A stretch of DNA of 64,000 nucleotides from Candidatus Nanosynbacter sp. HMT-352. Lineage in GTDB: Bacteria; Patescibacteriota; Saccharimonadia; Saccharimonadales; Saccharimonadaceae. The stretch covers positions 1-64,000 of the forward strand of contig NZ_CP089288.1 of the NCBI RefSeq assembly GCF_022819345.1, given 5' to 3'. Below, in pieces: positions 35,707-46,297 of the stretch (within the stretch, counting starts at the first letter, position 1; the number at the start of each line of letters is the position of its first letter). The notes under the pieces were generated by a model, which ran no database searches, was not told the origin of the DNA, and was given only the letters and a program-made list of their open reading frames with translations. A program made the translations under genes and the position numbers.

Positions 35707-37125
35707 TCAAGCGTCAACAGAAGGCAGAACAGACTCCAGCCATAATTGCAATTCTTGCAAAATAAACTGCTGTTCATCAGTCGCACTAGGCGCCAATCGC
35801 TGCAAAGATTTCATAAATTGCGGCAGTTGCGTCTGTAAATGCTCAGTGCGCCATTCTTCCCATTGTCGCAACTCATCTTCACTAAGCAAATTAGGAAAAC
35901 TTCGCGCTTTATAATGCAACAATAGTGGCGATAATCGCTCATCCTGGAAATCCGGATGAAAATCAGCCAACTCGCGCTCACCAGCATTGCGCACAGCTTC
36001 AACACGAACTCGATCACTATTATCCAAAAAACCATCGTATAATTGCGCTTCTGGGTCGGTCATTTTCTTAAACTCTGGCCTATTCTCAAATATACTACGC
36101 AGCCTTTCGGCAAAATCTGGATGAGAAAGTAAAATATCTTGGTGCTTCTGTACAGTTTCCGCATCCAGAGAAATTTTCTTCCAGCCATCGCCCTGAGTCA
36201 ACACGCCAAGTGGCGAAACTGCCGGGCAACGATTATATTGTAATTCCTTAACTGGCAATTTAACGAAATCCTCAGCTTGCCTTTCTTCCCACGTTGCAAA
36301 TATCTTCGCTGACAATTCCTCAACGCTCAGATCAACAAACGGCGTCGGATCATAGCGTAAATCATAAACAATCACGCCACCATTTCGACTCGTGGTTAGC
36401 GGAAAAGCCACGGTCGTTTTGGCAAATTCTTTATCATATCGACCACTCGCGTAAACAAAAGGTTTTTTATCGTCGACATTCACCAGTTTCTGCACCAATT
36501 TCTTATCGCGCATCTTCAGTAAATAGTCGTACATTTGCGGCTGATTCTGCTTAATCAATTTAGTTACAGCAATCAACGCGGTCACGTCAGCCAGCGCATC
36601 ATGCGCGTTCTCGTGCTCTATTCCGTTGGCTTTCGTGATGAGCTCCAAGCGGTTGCTCGGCTCACCTTTATCGTCAATCGGCCACTCAATTCCCTCAGGT
36701 CGAAGCGCCCTGGTTAAGCGCACCACATCCAACAAATCCCATCTGGATCGACCGTCTTTCCAAGTCCACTCGTATGGATCGTAAAAATTCCGCCAAAACA
36801 AATGACGAATAAACTCGTCGTCAAAACGGATATTATTAAAACCAACAGCAATCGTATCAGGCGTAAATATTTCCTCGCTTAACATACGCGCAAATTGAGC
36901 CTCAGTATAGCCTTCTTCGACAGTTTTTTGCGGCGTTATGCCCGTCACCATCAACGCATCAGGACTCGGCAGCGTATCGTCATTTAGTGTCACGAGAATG
37001 TTATACGGTTCGTCAATCGGTTGCAAATCCATATCGGTTCGCTGACCGGCAAATTGCATAATTCGATCTTGTCGAGGATTAAGACCGCTAGTTTCAAGGT
37101 CGTAGAAGAAAAACGTTTGCGCCAT
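35707..37125 (-). CDS. sbcB: Exodeoxyribonuclease I-like 3'-5' exonuclease
   Basis: ExoI degrades single-stranded DNA from the 3' end in recombination and mismatch repair. The DEDDh core is visible: FYDLETSGLNPRQDRI (~residue 5), VGFNNIRFDDEFIRHLF (~100) and ENAHDALADVTAL (~175). The C-terminal SH3-like and helical domains follow, and 472 residues match E. coli ExoI (475). The message is probably leaderless (TATAAT 6 bases before the ATG). Confidence 0.92.
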   Translation of the reverse strand: MAQTFFFYDLETSGLNPRQDRIMQFAGQRTDMDLQPIDEPYNILVTLNDDTLPSPDALMVTGITPQKTVEEGYTEAQFARMLSEEIFTPDTIAVGFNNIRFDDEFIRHLFWRNFYDPYEWTWKDGRSRWDLLDVVRLTRALRPEGIEWPIDDKGEPSNRLELITKANGIEHENAHDALADVTALIAVTKLIKQNQPQMYDYLLKMRDKKLVQKLVNVDDKKPFVYASGRYDKEFAKTTVAFPLTTSRNGGVIVYDLRYDPTPFVDLSVEELSAKIFATWEERQAEDFVKLPVKELQYNRCPAVSPLGVLTQGDGWKKISLDAETVQKHQDILLSHPDFAERLRSIFENRPEFKKMTDPEAQLYDGFLDNSDRVRVEAVRNAGERELADFHPDFQDERLSPLLLHYKARSFPNLLSEDELRQWEEWRTEHLQTQLPQFMKSLQRLAPSATDEQQFILQELQLWLESVLPSVDA

Positions 37126-37171
37126 ATTTATATTATACCATCAAGCTCACGCTAATTTACACCAGCAAAAT

Positions 37172-38548
<1,377 letters not shown>

Positions 38549-38554
38549 CTAGTT

Positions 38555-39739
38555 CTAGTGGATATATAGATAACCGCCTGCGCCGTTGAGTGTGCGGTGA
38601 GTAATTATTCCATAACCTGCGTAGTTCATATCGCTAACGTAAACCACACCGTTTTCAACTCGCTCGACAATACCAACGTGACCATAATATCCGGCAGTAG
38701 TCTGGAATATTGCACCAGGTGCTGGCGTATTATTAACTACGAATCCAGCGGCACGAGCACTTGTGGCCCAAGTATTAGCATTGCCCCAGAAACTACCAAT
38801 CGGACGACCAAGCTGTAAACGACGCTCGTATGCATACCATGTACAGTTACCGGCCGCATATCGGTTACCGACAGAAGCAGTCAACCAACTTCGACTCGCG
38901 CTCGTAGTAGATGATGCCGAAGAGTATTGATTTCCGTACGACCTACTTCGTGGAGCAACATAACCAGGTCGCTCATTTTCTGGAAGCTCACCTCCAGGCA
39001 ACACAATCCTAGAGCCAGTAGACAACTTCGCACCATCATCAATGTCATTATACAGAACGACGCGCTCAGCACTCGTCTTATACTTTTCTGCCAGAGATTG
39101 GGCAGTATCACCATCTTTAACAGTATAGACAACACCATCAACAAGAGGTACGACTAGGGTCTTATTTGGCTCTACAGCGTCCGAAGTTGTATTATTAGCC
39201 CAACGAAGAGTCTGAGACGAAATCTTAAACTTCTTAGCAATAGACTCCATCGTATCACCCTCTTTGGTTACATAAGACGAAATGCCACGCGCCGCCGAAG
39301 TGTCCGGCTTAACGATATCAGGTTTTGTTATAACTTCTGCATCATTCTGAGAAAGGTTCTTCTTAATTGTTAGTGAAGTTTCAGACTCGCGCAAGTCACC
39401 AGCTGAAGGCAATTCCGCCGTTTCCGCCAAGTTAGTTACAGCATTAGCTGCCGTTAATTCATCTACTGAAGCTGTTTTAGACTTAGCAGACTTAGATACC
39501 GATGAAACACCAGTAGCTTCAGATGATGCCAAAGTTTTTGATCTTTCAGCGGATACATTACTACCGCTATTACCGTAGACCAAAAATGATATAGTCAATA
39601 AAAATATTCCACCGTAGATTGCAAATGATTGCAGTTTACGTTTTTTACTCCGAAGAGATGTAAAATGGTTACGAATAATCGTTCTCCTTGCGTTGATGTT
39701 ACCATCAGCACTTCTACCAAATTGTCTTTCTTCTCGCAA
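38555..39739 (-). CDS. Secreted LysM-LysM-CHAP peptidoglycan hydrolase
   Basis: CHAP enzymes cut peptide bonds in peptidoglycan. A basic N-terminus and one transmembrane/signal helix (~40-60) precede a Ser/Ala-rich linker. Two LysM domains (~150-195, SYVTKEGDTMESIAKKF; ~200-245, YTVKDGDTAQSLAEKY) would bind glycan. The CHAP domain (~285-394) has the catalytic Cys in NCTWYAYERR and His in YGHVGIVE. The best-placed start is TTG at 39739, without a clear SD, so the N-terminus is uncertain. It has its own promoter, a structured leader and a terminator. Confidence 0.9.
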   Translation of the reverse strand: MREERQFGRSADGNINARRTIIRNHFTSLRSKKRKLQSFAIYGGIFLLTISFLVYGNSGSNVSAERSKTLASSEATGVSSVSKSAKSKTASVDELTAANAVTNLAETAELPSAGDLRESETSLTIKKNLSQNDAEVITKPDIVKPDTSAARGISSYVTKEGDTMESIAKKFKISSQTLRWANNTTSDAVEPNKTLVVPLVDGVVYTVKDGDTAQSLAEKYKTSAERVVLYNDIDDGAKLSTGSRIVLPGGELPENERPGYVAPRSRSYGNQYSSASSTTSASRSWLTASVGNRYAAGNCTWYAYERRLQLGRPIGSFWGNANTWATSARAAGFVVNNTPAPGAIFQTTAGYYGHVGIVERVENGVVYVSDMNYAGYGIITHRTLNGAGGYLYIH

Positions 39740-39819
39740 TAGAACAGGATATGTTGTCGACCTAATTGATTATTATTATTCTACATTAGTTTTGCTATAT
39801 CCGTAGCGACAATTTTGGC

Positions 39820-39869
39820 AGGTCATTTATCGTAATTCACCCCTGTTTGATAAATTAGACAAATGATCT
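39820..39869 (-). promoter_or_regulatory. Strong leader hairpin upstream of the LysM-CHAP gene
   Basis: Minus strand: AGATCATTTGTC-TAATT pairs with AATTA-C-GATAAATGACCT: 16 of 17 positions pair, plus one bulge. The 15-base loop contains AGGGGTG. It begins right at the predicted transcription start, 80 bases before the coding start. GGGGTGAAT also occurs in c-di-AMP (ydaO) riboswitches that often precede such wall hydrolases, but the rest of that consensus is not seen. Confidence 0.5.
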
Positions 39870-39876
39870 AACATCT

Positions 39877-39905
39877 ATTTTACACAACATTGACAATAAA
39901 GTCAA
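39877..39905 (-). promoter_or_regulatory. LysM-CHAP promoter TTGACT-17-TAAAAT
   Basis: Minus strand: -35 TTGACT (39900-39905), 17-base spacer, -10 TAAAAT (39877-39882). Predicted leader of about 130 bases, unusually long for this genome. Confidence 0.75.
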
Positions 39906-39929
39906 TAAATTTTATAAAATGCGTTTTTG

Positions 39930-41006
39930 TCAAGAAATCTGGCACTTCTTTTGACAGTGAGCCTTGACATTAGCCTCGTGCTCTTCGTTGGTTTTCGCAA
40001 AATACGTAATATCATCGTCGCCGCTCAGGAAATATAGATAATCAGAGTTTATCGGGTCAGCTGCGGCATTCAACGCACTCAAACTAGGCGAAGCGATTGG
40101 TCCAGGAGTTAAGCCCTTTTGAATGCGTGTATTATATGGCGATTTAAGGTTTGGTGAGCGCTCTACCCCTGTTTTGTCAGCAATATATTGATATGTTACA
40201 TCAGAACCCAACGGCATATTGGCTTTCAGGCGATTGTAAAATACACTAGCAATCTTACGCTGATCCTCGCAAGTTGCCGCACCAGACCCGCAGCCAATCG
40301 ATTCGCGCTGAATAATCGACGCTAGTGTTATCCCTTGATATAGGGTCAGTCCACGAGCTTTAAATTTCTCCTCCAGATTATATTTCTTAACAATTTTCTC
40401 CAAATGATCAATTGAGCGCTGCAAAACCTGTTCTGCGGTTTCGTCTGGGGAAATATAGAATGTTTCACCGTAAATATACCCCTCAAGCCCAGCATTTTCC
40501 GGTCTACCCACAAAAACTGGACTGTCATACTTAGCAGTAAATGCCTTTTTTATCTGATCATCCGAGAATCCCGCCTTAAGCAACACAGATTCAACCTCTC
40601 TGCTATCAGAATTCTTTATTTTTTTATTCAAAGTCGATCCAGGATAAAATGTTATAGCAATCTCATCAGTTTTACCACTGGTCAAATGATTAATTATTTC
40701 ATCGACAGATTGTGAAGCTTTTACAGAATAAACGCCAGCCTTAAATTTACTCGCTGAGTTGTGGAGCCTTGTGTAGATAGAAAAAGCTAAAGAGTTTTTG
40801 ATAATTTTATTATCCTCTAAAGTTTTGGCAATATCACTAGATCCCATACCTTCTTTAATATTGATTCTGAAGGTTTGCTGGCTATTTACGTCGACAGGAG
40901 AAAGCATCTGCTTATACCACACTGTTGCCCCGAGAGCGCCAATTCCAGTGATAGCCACAACTATTGACAGCACCAATAGCCAAATACGTTGTTTACGAAT
41001 TTTCAT
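39930..41006 (-). CDS. mltG: Endolytic murein transglycosylase MltG (YceG-like)
   Basis: MltG cuts nascent glycan strands in the membrane. A transmembrane helix (~9-29) is followed by LysM-like and YceG domains. The catalytic Glu lies in ASIIQRES (~residue 235), and GLEGYIYGETFYI is the conserved domain segment. A disulfide-like Cys pair (GCGSGAATCE) and C-terminal CQKKC are extras. 358 residues, typical. It overlaps ruvX by 14 bases, the usual mltG-ruvX type of pairing. Confidence 0.95.
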   Translation of the reverse strand: MKIRKQRIWLLVLSIVVAITGIGALGATVWYKQMLSPVDVNSQQTFRINIKEGMGSSDIAKTLEDNKIIKNSLAFSIYTRLHNSASKFKAGVYSVKASQSVDEIINHLTSGKTDEIAITFYPGSTLNKKIKNSDSREVESVLLKAGFSDDQIKKAFTAKYDSPVFVGRPENAGLEGYIYGETFYISPDETAEQVLQRSIDHLEKIVKKYNLEEKFKARGLTLYQGITLASIIQRESIGCGSGAATCEDQRKIASVFYNRLKANMPLGSDVTYQYIADKTGVERSPNLKSPYNTRIQKGLTPGPIASPSLSALNAAADPINSDYLYFLSGDDDITYFAKTNEEHEANVKAHCQKKCQIS

Positions 41007-41406
41007 AATTCTCCTCCAAAAAATCCTGCAAAATTATGCTAGCAGCCTCCGCATCAATCTCGCCCTTATCTTTAATTTTATTCCCCAATCTCTGCTCAGC
41101 CTGTACACTTGTTAAAGATTCGTCCTGAAAAACAATCTCTGTGTCAAGCTCAATGTCTTCAAATTGCTTAACAAACTCTTCCACAAATTCCGTCTGCTTC
41201 GTTGGTTCACCGGATTGATTTCGTGGATAGCCCACTACGATCGTATCGATATCATGCCTCAATACCAGCTCTGTTATTTCCTGGACAATATTTTCATTAT
41301 TCTCCAACCAGCCAAACGGCACGGCAATTTTCACTTGCGAATCCGCCATAGCCAAACCAATTCGCCGAGATCCAACATCCAGCGCTAAAAAATTTTTACT
41401 TGACAT
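40993..41406 (-). CDS. ruvX: YqgF/RuvX family RNase H-like nuclease
   Basis: This family (Pre-16S rRNA nuclease YqgF / Holliday-junction resolvase-like) trims 16S rRNA 5' ends. The 137-residue protein has FLALDVGSRRIGLAMAD (first catalytic Asp), IVVGYPRNQSGEPTKQ and FQDESLTSVQAEQRL, ending with DAEAASIILQDFLE (last Asp). All catalytic motifs are intact. It overlaps its upstream neighbour by 11 bases and mltG by 14, so all are co-transcribed. Confidence 0.95.
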   Translation of the reverse strand: MSSKNFLALDVGSRRIGLAMADSQVKIAVPFGWLENNENIVQEITELVLRHDIDTIVVGYPRNQSGEPTKQTEFVEEFVKQFEDIELDTEIVFQDESLTSVQAEQRLGNKIKDKGEIDAEAASIILQDFLEENYENS

Positions 41407-43027
41407 CTTTTATCTTAAATTCGACATTAATCTTATTGATATCCTTTGGAACAGATTTAACCCAAAATGGCGAGAATTTAACATCGACATCTTCAACGCC
41501 TTCGATAGATTCAATAGCAGACTGAACCTCTCCGTAACTCTTGCCTTTGGCTTGATCCTTTACGTTCGCTTCTTTAATATCTGGACCAACCTTGCCATTC
41601 GTAGTTAAGCGCACAGTCTGCGTATTATGCGCCCTAGAAAATTGCGAGAACGCAACCTTGCTTACTCCATTGTCATAAATTCTCTGCGACTTCTTACCAG
41701 AAATCTCCTCTTTAAGCTTTGCTTCCACAAAGTTTTTTAGCTCATTCTTATCAATAGCCAACGCGCTGGCGGTAATTGTAGATTTCAGAGTTACAGCTCC
41801 AGTCGCCTCGCCATCCACAGCCACACTCGAGCTAGGATCTGATCGATTTTCAACGTAGCTTTCCATTATAACCGTTGCCGAATCGCCGAATGATGACAAC
41901 AACTGCTCTTTTAATCCATCAATCTTCTTTTCGCTCAGCTTGCTTTTTGCCGATTCTATATCACTAGCCGTCACAACCGTCGCAGTTTTATCGGTACCGC
42001 CGCTAGTAGCGGACCGTAGCGACGCAGAAATGTCATCAACCGAAATACTCATACTACCAGTCGCCGCATTATACTGAGCTCCGCCCTCACTGGCGGTAAT
42101 AGACCCAGAAGCAGATCCCGGACATTTATATCCTGGACAGCTCCAACCCAACGTAGCTCCTGGAACAGTCACAGAAGAATTCAAAGTATAAGATAGTCCG
42201 CTATTTTTCAAGATTGTACCAGCTGAAATAGTCACACTACTTGACGACGAGTTACTAAAGACAACCACTCCAGTAGCTTTTTCTCCGACATTCTTCTTGC
42301 CCGTAGCAGAGAATTCAACACTAACTTCCTTTGCTAATTCTTTTTTTACAGGCTTAATGACATTAGATTTTGCGCTTGTAGTGGCTGTTTCATTTAAGTT
42401 GACAGTATCACTGACTGTCACACTGGTCGTCTTTGCTGAAATAATAATCGTAGCGTGTGGCGCAAACCAAATTGCCCAAACCAAAAATACGATCAAAAGT
42501 AAGGCGCCGCCTCCAATCAATAAGAACTTCTTACGAAATGTATTAAAATCAGGGACTTTTGGTTTTTTAACCATCTTTTTCAGAGAGTCCAACCCCTTAG
42601 ACTCCTTCTTGTTTGCGTCAGCTATAACATTATCTACGGCAGAATCTTCATCAGATTTCTTTGATCTTTTCGCGGAATCCGCCATATCTCCAACCGCCAG
42701 CTTGCCGCCATCAATCACATCATTGTCGTCATCGACTTTCAGGACTGGAATCTCCGCAATTTCTGGCTTGCTCTGAAGTGTTTTTGCAATAGGAATTTTC
42801 GCCGTTGCCGCTAATCCAGCCAAAACCGAATCATTCGTGATTAATACAATTCTCTTATCCGCCGAAGTTGCCGCCCGAGCTAGTAATCGAATATTGACTG
42901 CACTCTGTAAAACACCAATTCTTCGAGGCGGCACTAACGCAATAATTCGCTCTTTCGACGCCTTAATCTTACTAATTATCGTCGTAATGTCGTCTTCTAC
43001 ATCGATATAAATAACGTCTTTATTCAT
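41396..43027 (-). CDS. Membrane protein with baseplate J/gp47-like extracytoplasmic part
   Basis: The 543-residue protein has a cytoplasmic N-domain (~1-110) beginning IYIDVEDDITTIISKI that resembles an alpha/beta fold, an acidic linker, a transmembrane helix (~172-192) and a long outer region rich in Val/Thr/Ser beta strands. The outer region has similarity in style to baseplate J/gp47 proteins, as often annotated for CPR homologues. Two cysteines (WSCPGYKCPG) could form a disulfide. It starts one base after the FtsA-like gene. Role unknown; a link with an envelope or pilus machine is inference. Confidence 0.65.
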   Translation of the reverse strand: MNKDVIYIDVEDDITTIISKIKASKERIIALVPPRRIGVLQSAVNIRLLARAATSADKRIVLITNDSVLAGLAATAKIPIAKTLQSKPEIAEIPVLKVDDDNDVIDGGKLAVGDMADSAKRSKKSDEDSAVDNVIADANKKESKGLDSLKKMVKKPKVPDFNTFRKKFLLIGGGALLLIVFLVWAIWFAPHATIIISAKTTSVTVSDTVNLNETATTSAKSNVIKPVKKELAKEVSVEFSATGKKNVGEKATGVVVFSNSSSSSVTISAGTILKNSGLSYTLNSSVTVPGATLGWSCPGYKCPGSASGSITASEGGAQYNAATGSMSISVDDISASLRSATSGGTDKTATVVTASDIESAKSKLSEKKIDGLKEQLLSSFGDSATVIMESYVENRSDPSSSVAVDGEATGAVTLKSTITASALAIDKNELKNFVEAKLKEEISGKKSQRIYDNGVSKVAFSQFSRAHNTQTVRLTTNGKVGPDIKEANVKDQAKGKSYGEVQSAIESIEGVEDVDVKFSPFWVKSVPKDINKINVEFKIKDVK

Positions 43028-43028
43028 T

Positions 43029-44291
43029 TTAAATCTTTAACAACCTATTTACTTTTTCAACTAAACTATTACCGTCTTGACTACCGATAATTGTATCATA
43101 TCCAACTCGCAACAAGCCCATTGCGGTTACAAATGTGTGATCGCTAATATCTCCAGTTTCATCAATTATCCCTGTAATATCACTTGGATTGATATACTGA
43201 ACCACAGGTTTCTTAGTAAAAGGCAAATCCTCTGGCCAGCGTCGAGTTTTCAGAGCTTCAGTAATTTTCTGCAAGCTCGATCCGCCGCCGCACAGTAAAA
43301 TCCTATTCGGCAAATAATCGACATTATCAAAATCGCTCAGCGCCAATTCAACGCCTGATAGCCAAACCTCCAAAGTCTTGTCGATCGCCGCGTCAACTTT
43401 TTTCTTTACGCTAGGCTTCAAATTCTCATTATCGATATTAAGCTTCAACTTTTCTGCATCTTTGAAGCTTAAATCCAGGTCAGCCGCAATAGTTCTAGTG
43501 AAACTTCGTCCACCAATACCAAACATCTTTGTGCCTTCGACTCCGCCGTCATTAACAACTGCAATATCCGTCGTGCCACCACCAATGTCTGCTAGAATCG
43601 CCGTGAAATTGCTATCCGTATCTGACCCCAAAACGCTCCTACTCACCGCAAATGGCTCGGCGGCCACAGCTACCAAATCCAGTGCAAGCTCGTCCGCAAT
43701 CTTCTCCAGCGCGCCAATATGAACCATCGGAGCAAACGCCGTGTAAATCTGCACCGCCACATCTCGCCCCTGAAAACTAATCGGATTCGAAACTTTATAG
43801 CCATCAATATGGATACTCACCAGCGCTGAGTTGACCAGCTTCACTTCAACATCCTCATTGCCGGTTTCCAGTGCAATTTGAGCCTGAGCCTTTCCTTGAG
43901 CCCGCTCCTGAACTTTCTCAATGATGAACTCCATCTCGGCAATGTCTAGTGGCTTATTTGGCTGCGGCCTGCGATAGCGAATAGTATTCGTAACGCCCTT
44001 AACTAATTCGCCCGCAATGCCGATAACAACTCGCTTACCTTGAACGCCAGCTTGATCTTCAGCTTCAGACAGAGCCTCCTCGCAATTCGCTACAACCCCA
44101 GCAATATCAGCAATCGCACCGCTGTGCATATCGCCCATTTCCTGCTGTTTTCGCCCAACGCCAATAATCTTCAGTTCGTTGTCTTTAACTTCAGCGATTA
44201 ACGCCTTAACCACTTCCGTACCAATATCTAAGCTAACCAATAGTTCACGACTATCTTTATCAGACTTCTTCAACATGTCTTTCAATGCCAT
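43029..44291 (-). CDS. FtsA/PilM-like actin-fold ATPase
   Basis: The 420-residue protein has the actin-like ATP-binding motifs: SLDIGTEVVKALIAEV (phosphate 1, ~20-35), ILADIGGGTTDIAVV (phosphate 2, ~235) and LLCGGGSSLQKI (adenosine). An SHS2 insertion (~100-190, with VHIDGYKV-like strands) is typical of FtsA and PilM. FtsA is a membrane tether for FtsZ; PilM recruits pilus assembly proteins. There is no ftsZ or pilN next to it; a gp47-like membrane protein follows. The start is uncertain: TATAAT lies 9 bases before the ATG. Confidence 0.82.
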   Translation of the reverse strand: MALKDMLKKSDKDSRELLVSLDIGTEVVKALIAEVKDNELKIIGVGRKQQEMGDMHSGAIADIAGVVANCEEALSEAEDQAGVQGKRVVIGIAGELVKGVTNTIRYRRPQPNKPLDIAEMEFIIEKVQERAQGKAQAQIALETGNEDVEVKLVNSALVSIHIDGYKVSNPISFQGRDVAVQIYTAFAPMVHIGALEKIADELALDLVAVAAEPFAVSRSVLGSDTDSNFTAILADIGGGTTDIAVVNDGGVEGTKMFGIGGRSFTRTIAADLDLSFKDAEKLKLNIDNENLKPSVKKKVDAAIDKTLEVWLSGVELALSDFDNVDYLPNRILLCGGGSSLQKITEALKTRRWPEDLPFTKKPVVQYINPSDITGIIDETGDISDHTFVTAMGLLRVGYDTIIGSQDGNSLVEKVNRLLKI

Positions 44292-44340
44292 ATAAGAAAT
44301 ATTATATAACGCTTGTGATTTTAGAGCAACAGTTAATTAT

Positions 44341-46224
44341 CTATCTTAAAACAGCCTTGATTCGACGAATTCCAGCCGAACTAGATTCTTCTTTGGTGAT
44401 TTTGAATCGCTTGCCATCTTCAGCCAAAATTCCAGTATGTTCGACGTGTGGACCGCCACAAACTTCAAAGCTGACAATATTATCACCCTTGCCAATAGAA
44501 TACACCTTAACTTCGTCGCCGTAACGCTCGCCGAACGCGCCAATTGCACCCATGTTTAGTGCCTCGTCTGTTGGATAAACAGCAAAACCAACTGGCAAAT
44601 CTTCATCAATCCAAGCGTTAACTTGATCTTCGACCGCCTGTTTTTCTTCTGGCGTCAATTTATCGTGATTGAAATCAAAGCGCAATCGATCGGCGGTAAT
44701 ATTGCTTCCGTGCTGCTGTAAATCTGGCGCATTCAAAACCTTGCGTAACGCCGCACCCAATAAATGTGTCGCCGTGTGATATTTCAGATGAATAGAGTCA
44801 TGACCTTCCAAACCGCCGCTAAATTGCCCCTTGCGAGCCGTCTTAGAGCGCTGCCTCTGCTCATCCATTTTCTTAGCAAATTCATCGCGCCAATTGTCCG
44901 AAAGTTTAATTCCTTGTTTATAAGCCTCTTCCGTACTGAGTTCCACCGGAAAACCGAAAGTGTCGTACAAAGTAAACAATTCTTCACCAGTCAAGCCATC
45001 GTCAATATAGCGCTGCATTTGTCGCAAACCTTTTCTCAAAGTCTGGCGAAAAGCTTTCTCCTCCTTAACAAGGACGGAAATTATATTATCGCGATTATTC
45101 TTCACCTCTGGAAAATCGGCTTCATACAAATCAGCAATCGTCGGCACAACTTCTTGCAGGAAATTCTGCTCGATACCCAAATCAAAACTATAGCGAATTG
45201 CCCGACGGAGCAGACGACGCATCACATAGCCCTGCTCTTTATTACTTGGCACACACCCATCAACCGCCATAAACGTCGCAGCCCTCAAATGATCAGCAAT
45301 CACTCGCATACTTTCGGTATGTGAAGTGTAATCCTTGCCGCTCAGATCTTGCAGCTTTTCAATAATCGGCCAGAGCAAGCTAATCTTAAAGACGTCAGGA
45401 TCATTATTTGCTGCAGCTGCGATTCGCTCAAGTCCAGATCCATGGTCAATATTTGGCTTATCAAGTGGCTCAAATTTACCCTCGGCAACTTTTTTATATG
45501 CCATAAATACGTTATTACCAATCTCCATAAATCGACCACAATCGCAGTTCGGATGACAATTTTCACCAAATTTTGGATCATGCTCAATGAAATCAAACTC
45601 ATAAAACATCTCACTATCCGGACCACACGGATCACCAACCGGAGTAGTTTCTGGACCACCATTACGACTCCACCAGTTTTTACTGCCGTCATAAAAGAAA
45701 ATTCTTTCACCTGGATTTACACCACGCGCCGCTCCCTGCTCTTCGCTGCCGATATCCGCCATTTTTGCATCAATGCCCTTTTCTGCAAACTTTTTCTGCC
45801 ACAGTTTAGCCGCTTCAACATCTTTCTCAATATTATATTCCGGCGCACCAATAAAACACGTTACATACAATCTCTGCGGATCAAGACCAATTTCCTCAGT
45901 CAAAAACGTCCACATCCAGCCAATTTGTTCTTCCTTAAAATAGTCGCCCAAACTCCAGTTTCCAAGCATCTCAAAAAACGTTGTATGACGATTGTCGCCA
46001 ATGTCGTCGATGTCCTGCGCCCGTAAACACGTTTGAGAATCGGCAATTCTCTTACCTTCGGGATGTGCCTCACCAAGCAAGTACGGAATCATCGGCTGCA
46101 TTCCGGCGCCCGTAAATAAAGTCGTCGGGTCATTAGTTAAAATCAACGGCGCACGCTCAACGACGGCGTGACCTTGTTTTTTATAAAATTCAAGATATTT
46201 ACTACGTATTTTTTGGGCATTCAT
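44341..46224 (-). CDS. alaS: Alanine--tRNA ligase lacking the C-terminal domain
   Basis: AlaRS charges tRNA-Ala and edits Ser/Gly mischarging. The class II core (~1-240) starts IRSKYLEFYKKQGHAVV, followed by the tRNA-recognition region and the editing domain with zinc ligands HTATH (~515) and CGGPHVEH (~600). It ends at 627 residues where E. coli AlaRS has 876, so the coiled coil and C-Ala/DHHA1 domain are missing. The stop is clean and no remnant frame follows. ATG 46224 is chosen over 46254 because TATAAT lies 7 bases upstream. Confidence 0.97.
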   Translation of the reverse strand: MNAQKIRSKYLEFYKKQGHAVVERAPLILTNDPTTLFTGAGMQPMIPYLLGEAHPEGKRIADSQTCLRAQDIDDIGDNRHTTFFEMLGNWSLGDYFKEEQIGWMWTFLTEEIGLDPQRLYVTCFIGAPEYNIEKDVEAAKLWQKKFAEKGIDAKMADIGSEEQGAARGVNPGERIFFYDGSKNWWSRNGGPETTPVGDPCGPDSEMFYEFDFIEHDPKFGENCHPNCDCGRFMEIGNNVFMAYKKVAEGKFEPLDKPNIDHGSGLERIAAAANNDPDVFKISLLWPIIEKLQDLSGKDYTSHTESMRVIADHLRAATFMAVDGCVPSNKEQGYVMRRLLRRAIRYSFDLGIEQNFLQEVVPTIADLYEADFPEVKNNRDNIISVLVKEEKAFRQTLRKGLRQMQRYIDDGLTGEELFTLYDTFGFPVELSTEEAYKQGIKLSDNWRDEFAKKMDEQRQRSKTARKGQFSGGLEGHDSIHLKYHTATHLLGAALRKVLNAPDLQQHGSNITADRLRFDFNHDKLTPEEKQAVEDQVNAWIDEDLPVGFAVYPTDEALNMGAIGAFGERYGDEVKVYSIGKGDNIVSFEVCGGPHVEHTGILAEDGKRFKITKEESSSAGIRRIKAVLR

Positions 46225-46231
46225 GAGTGTT

Positions 46232-46270
46232 ATTATACCATAAAATAACCCCACCTTATAGATGGGGCTT
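46232..46270 (-). promoter_or_regulatory. rpsP terminator fused to the alaS promoter
   Basis: Minus strand: AA(G)CCCCA/TGGGGTT hairpin (46247-46270, one bulge) ends rpsP. TATAAT (46232-46237) follows and lies 7 bases before the alaS ATG. Confidence 0.7.
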
Positions 46271-46297
46271 ATAGGTCAAATCGCCAATCTCAACAGA

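Noticed and set aside
39820..39869. A true c-di-AMP (ydaO) riboswitch
   Set aside because: Only the GGGGTGAAT element is shared; the second half-site and closing stem were not found. Kept only as a clue.
41396..43027. Contractile injection system or phage tail suggested by gp47-like similarity
   Set aside because: No sheath, tube or other baseplate genes are present; the protein has a single membrane helix and housekeeping neighbours.
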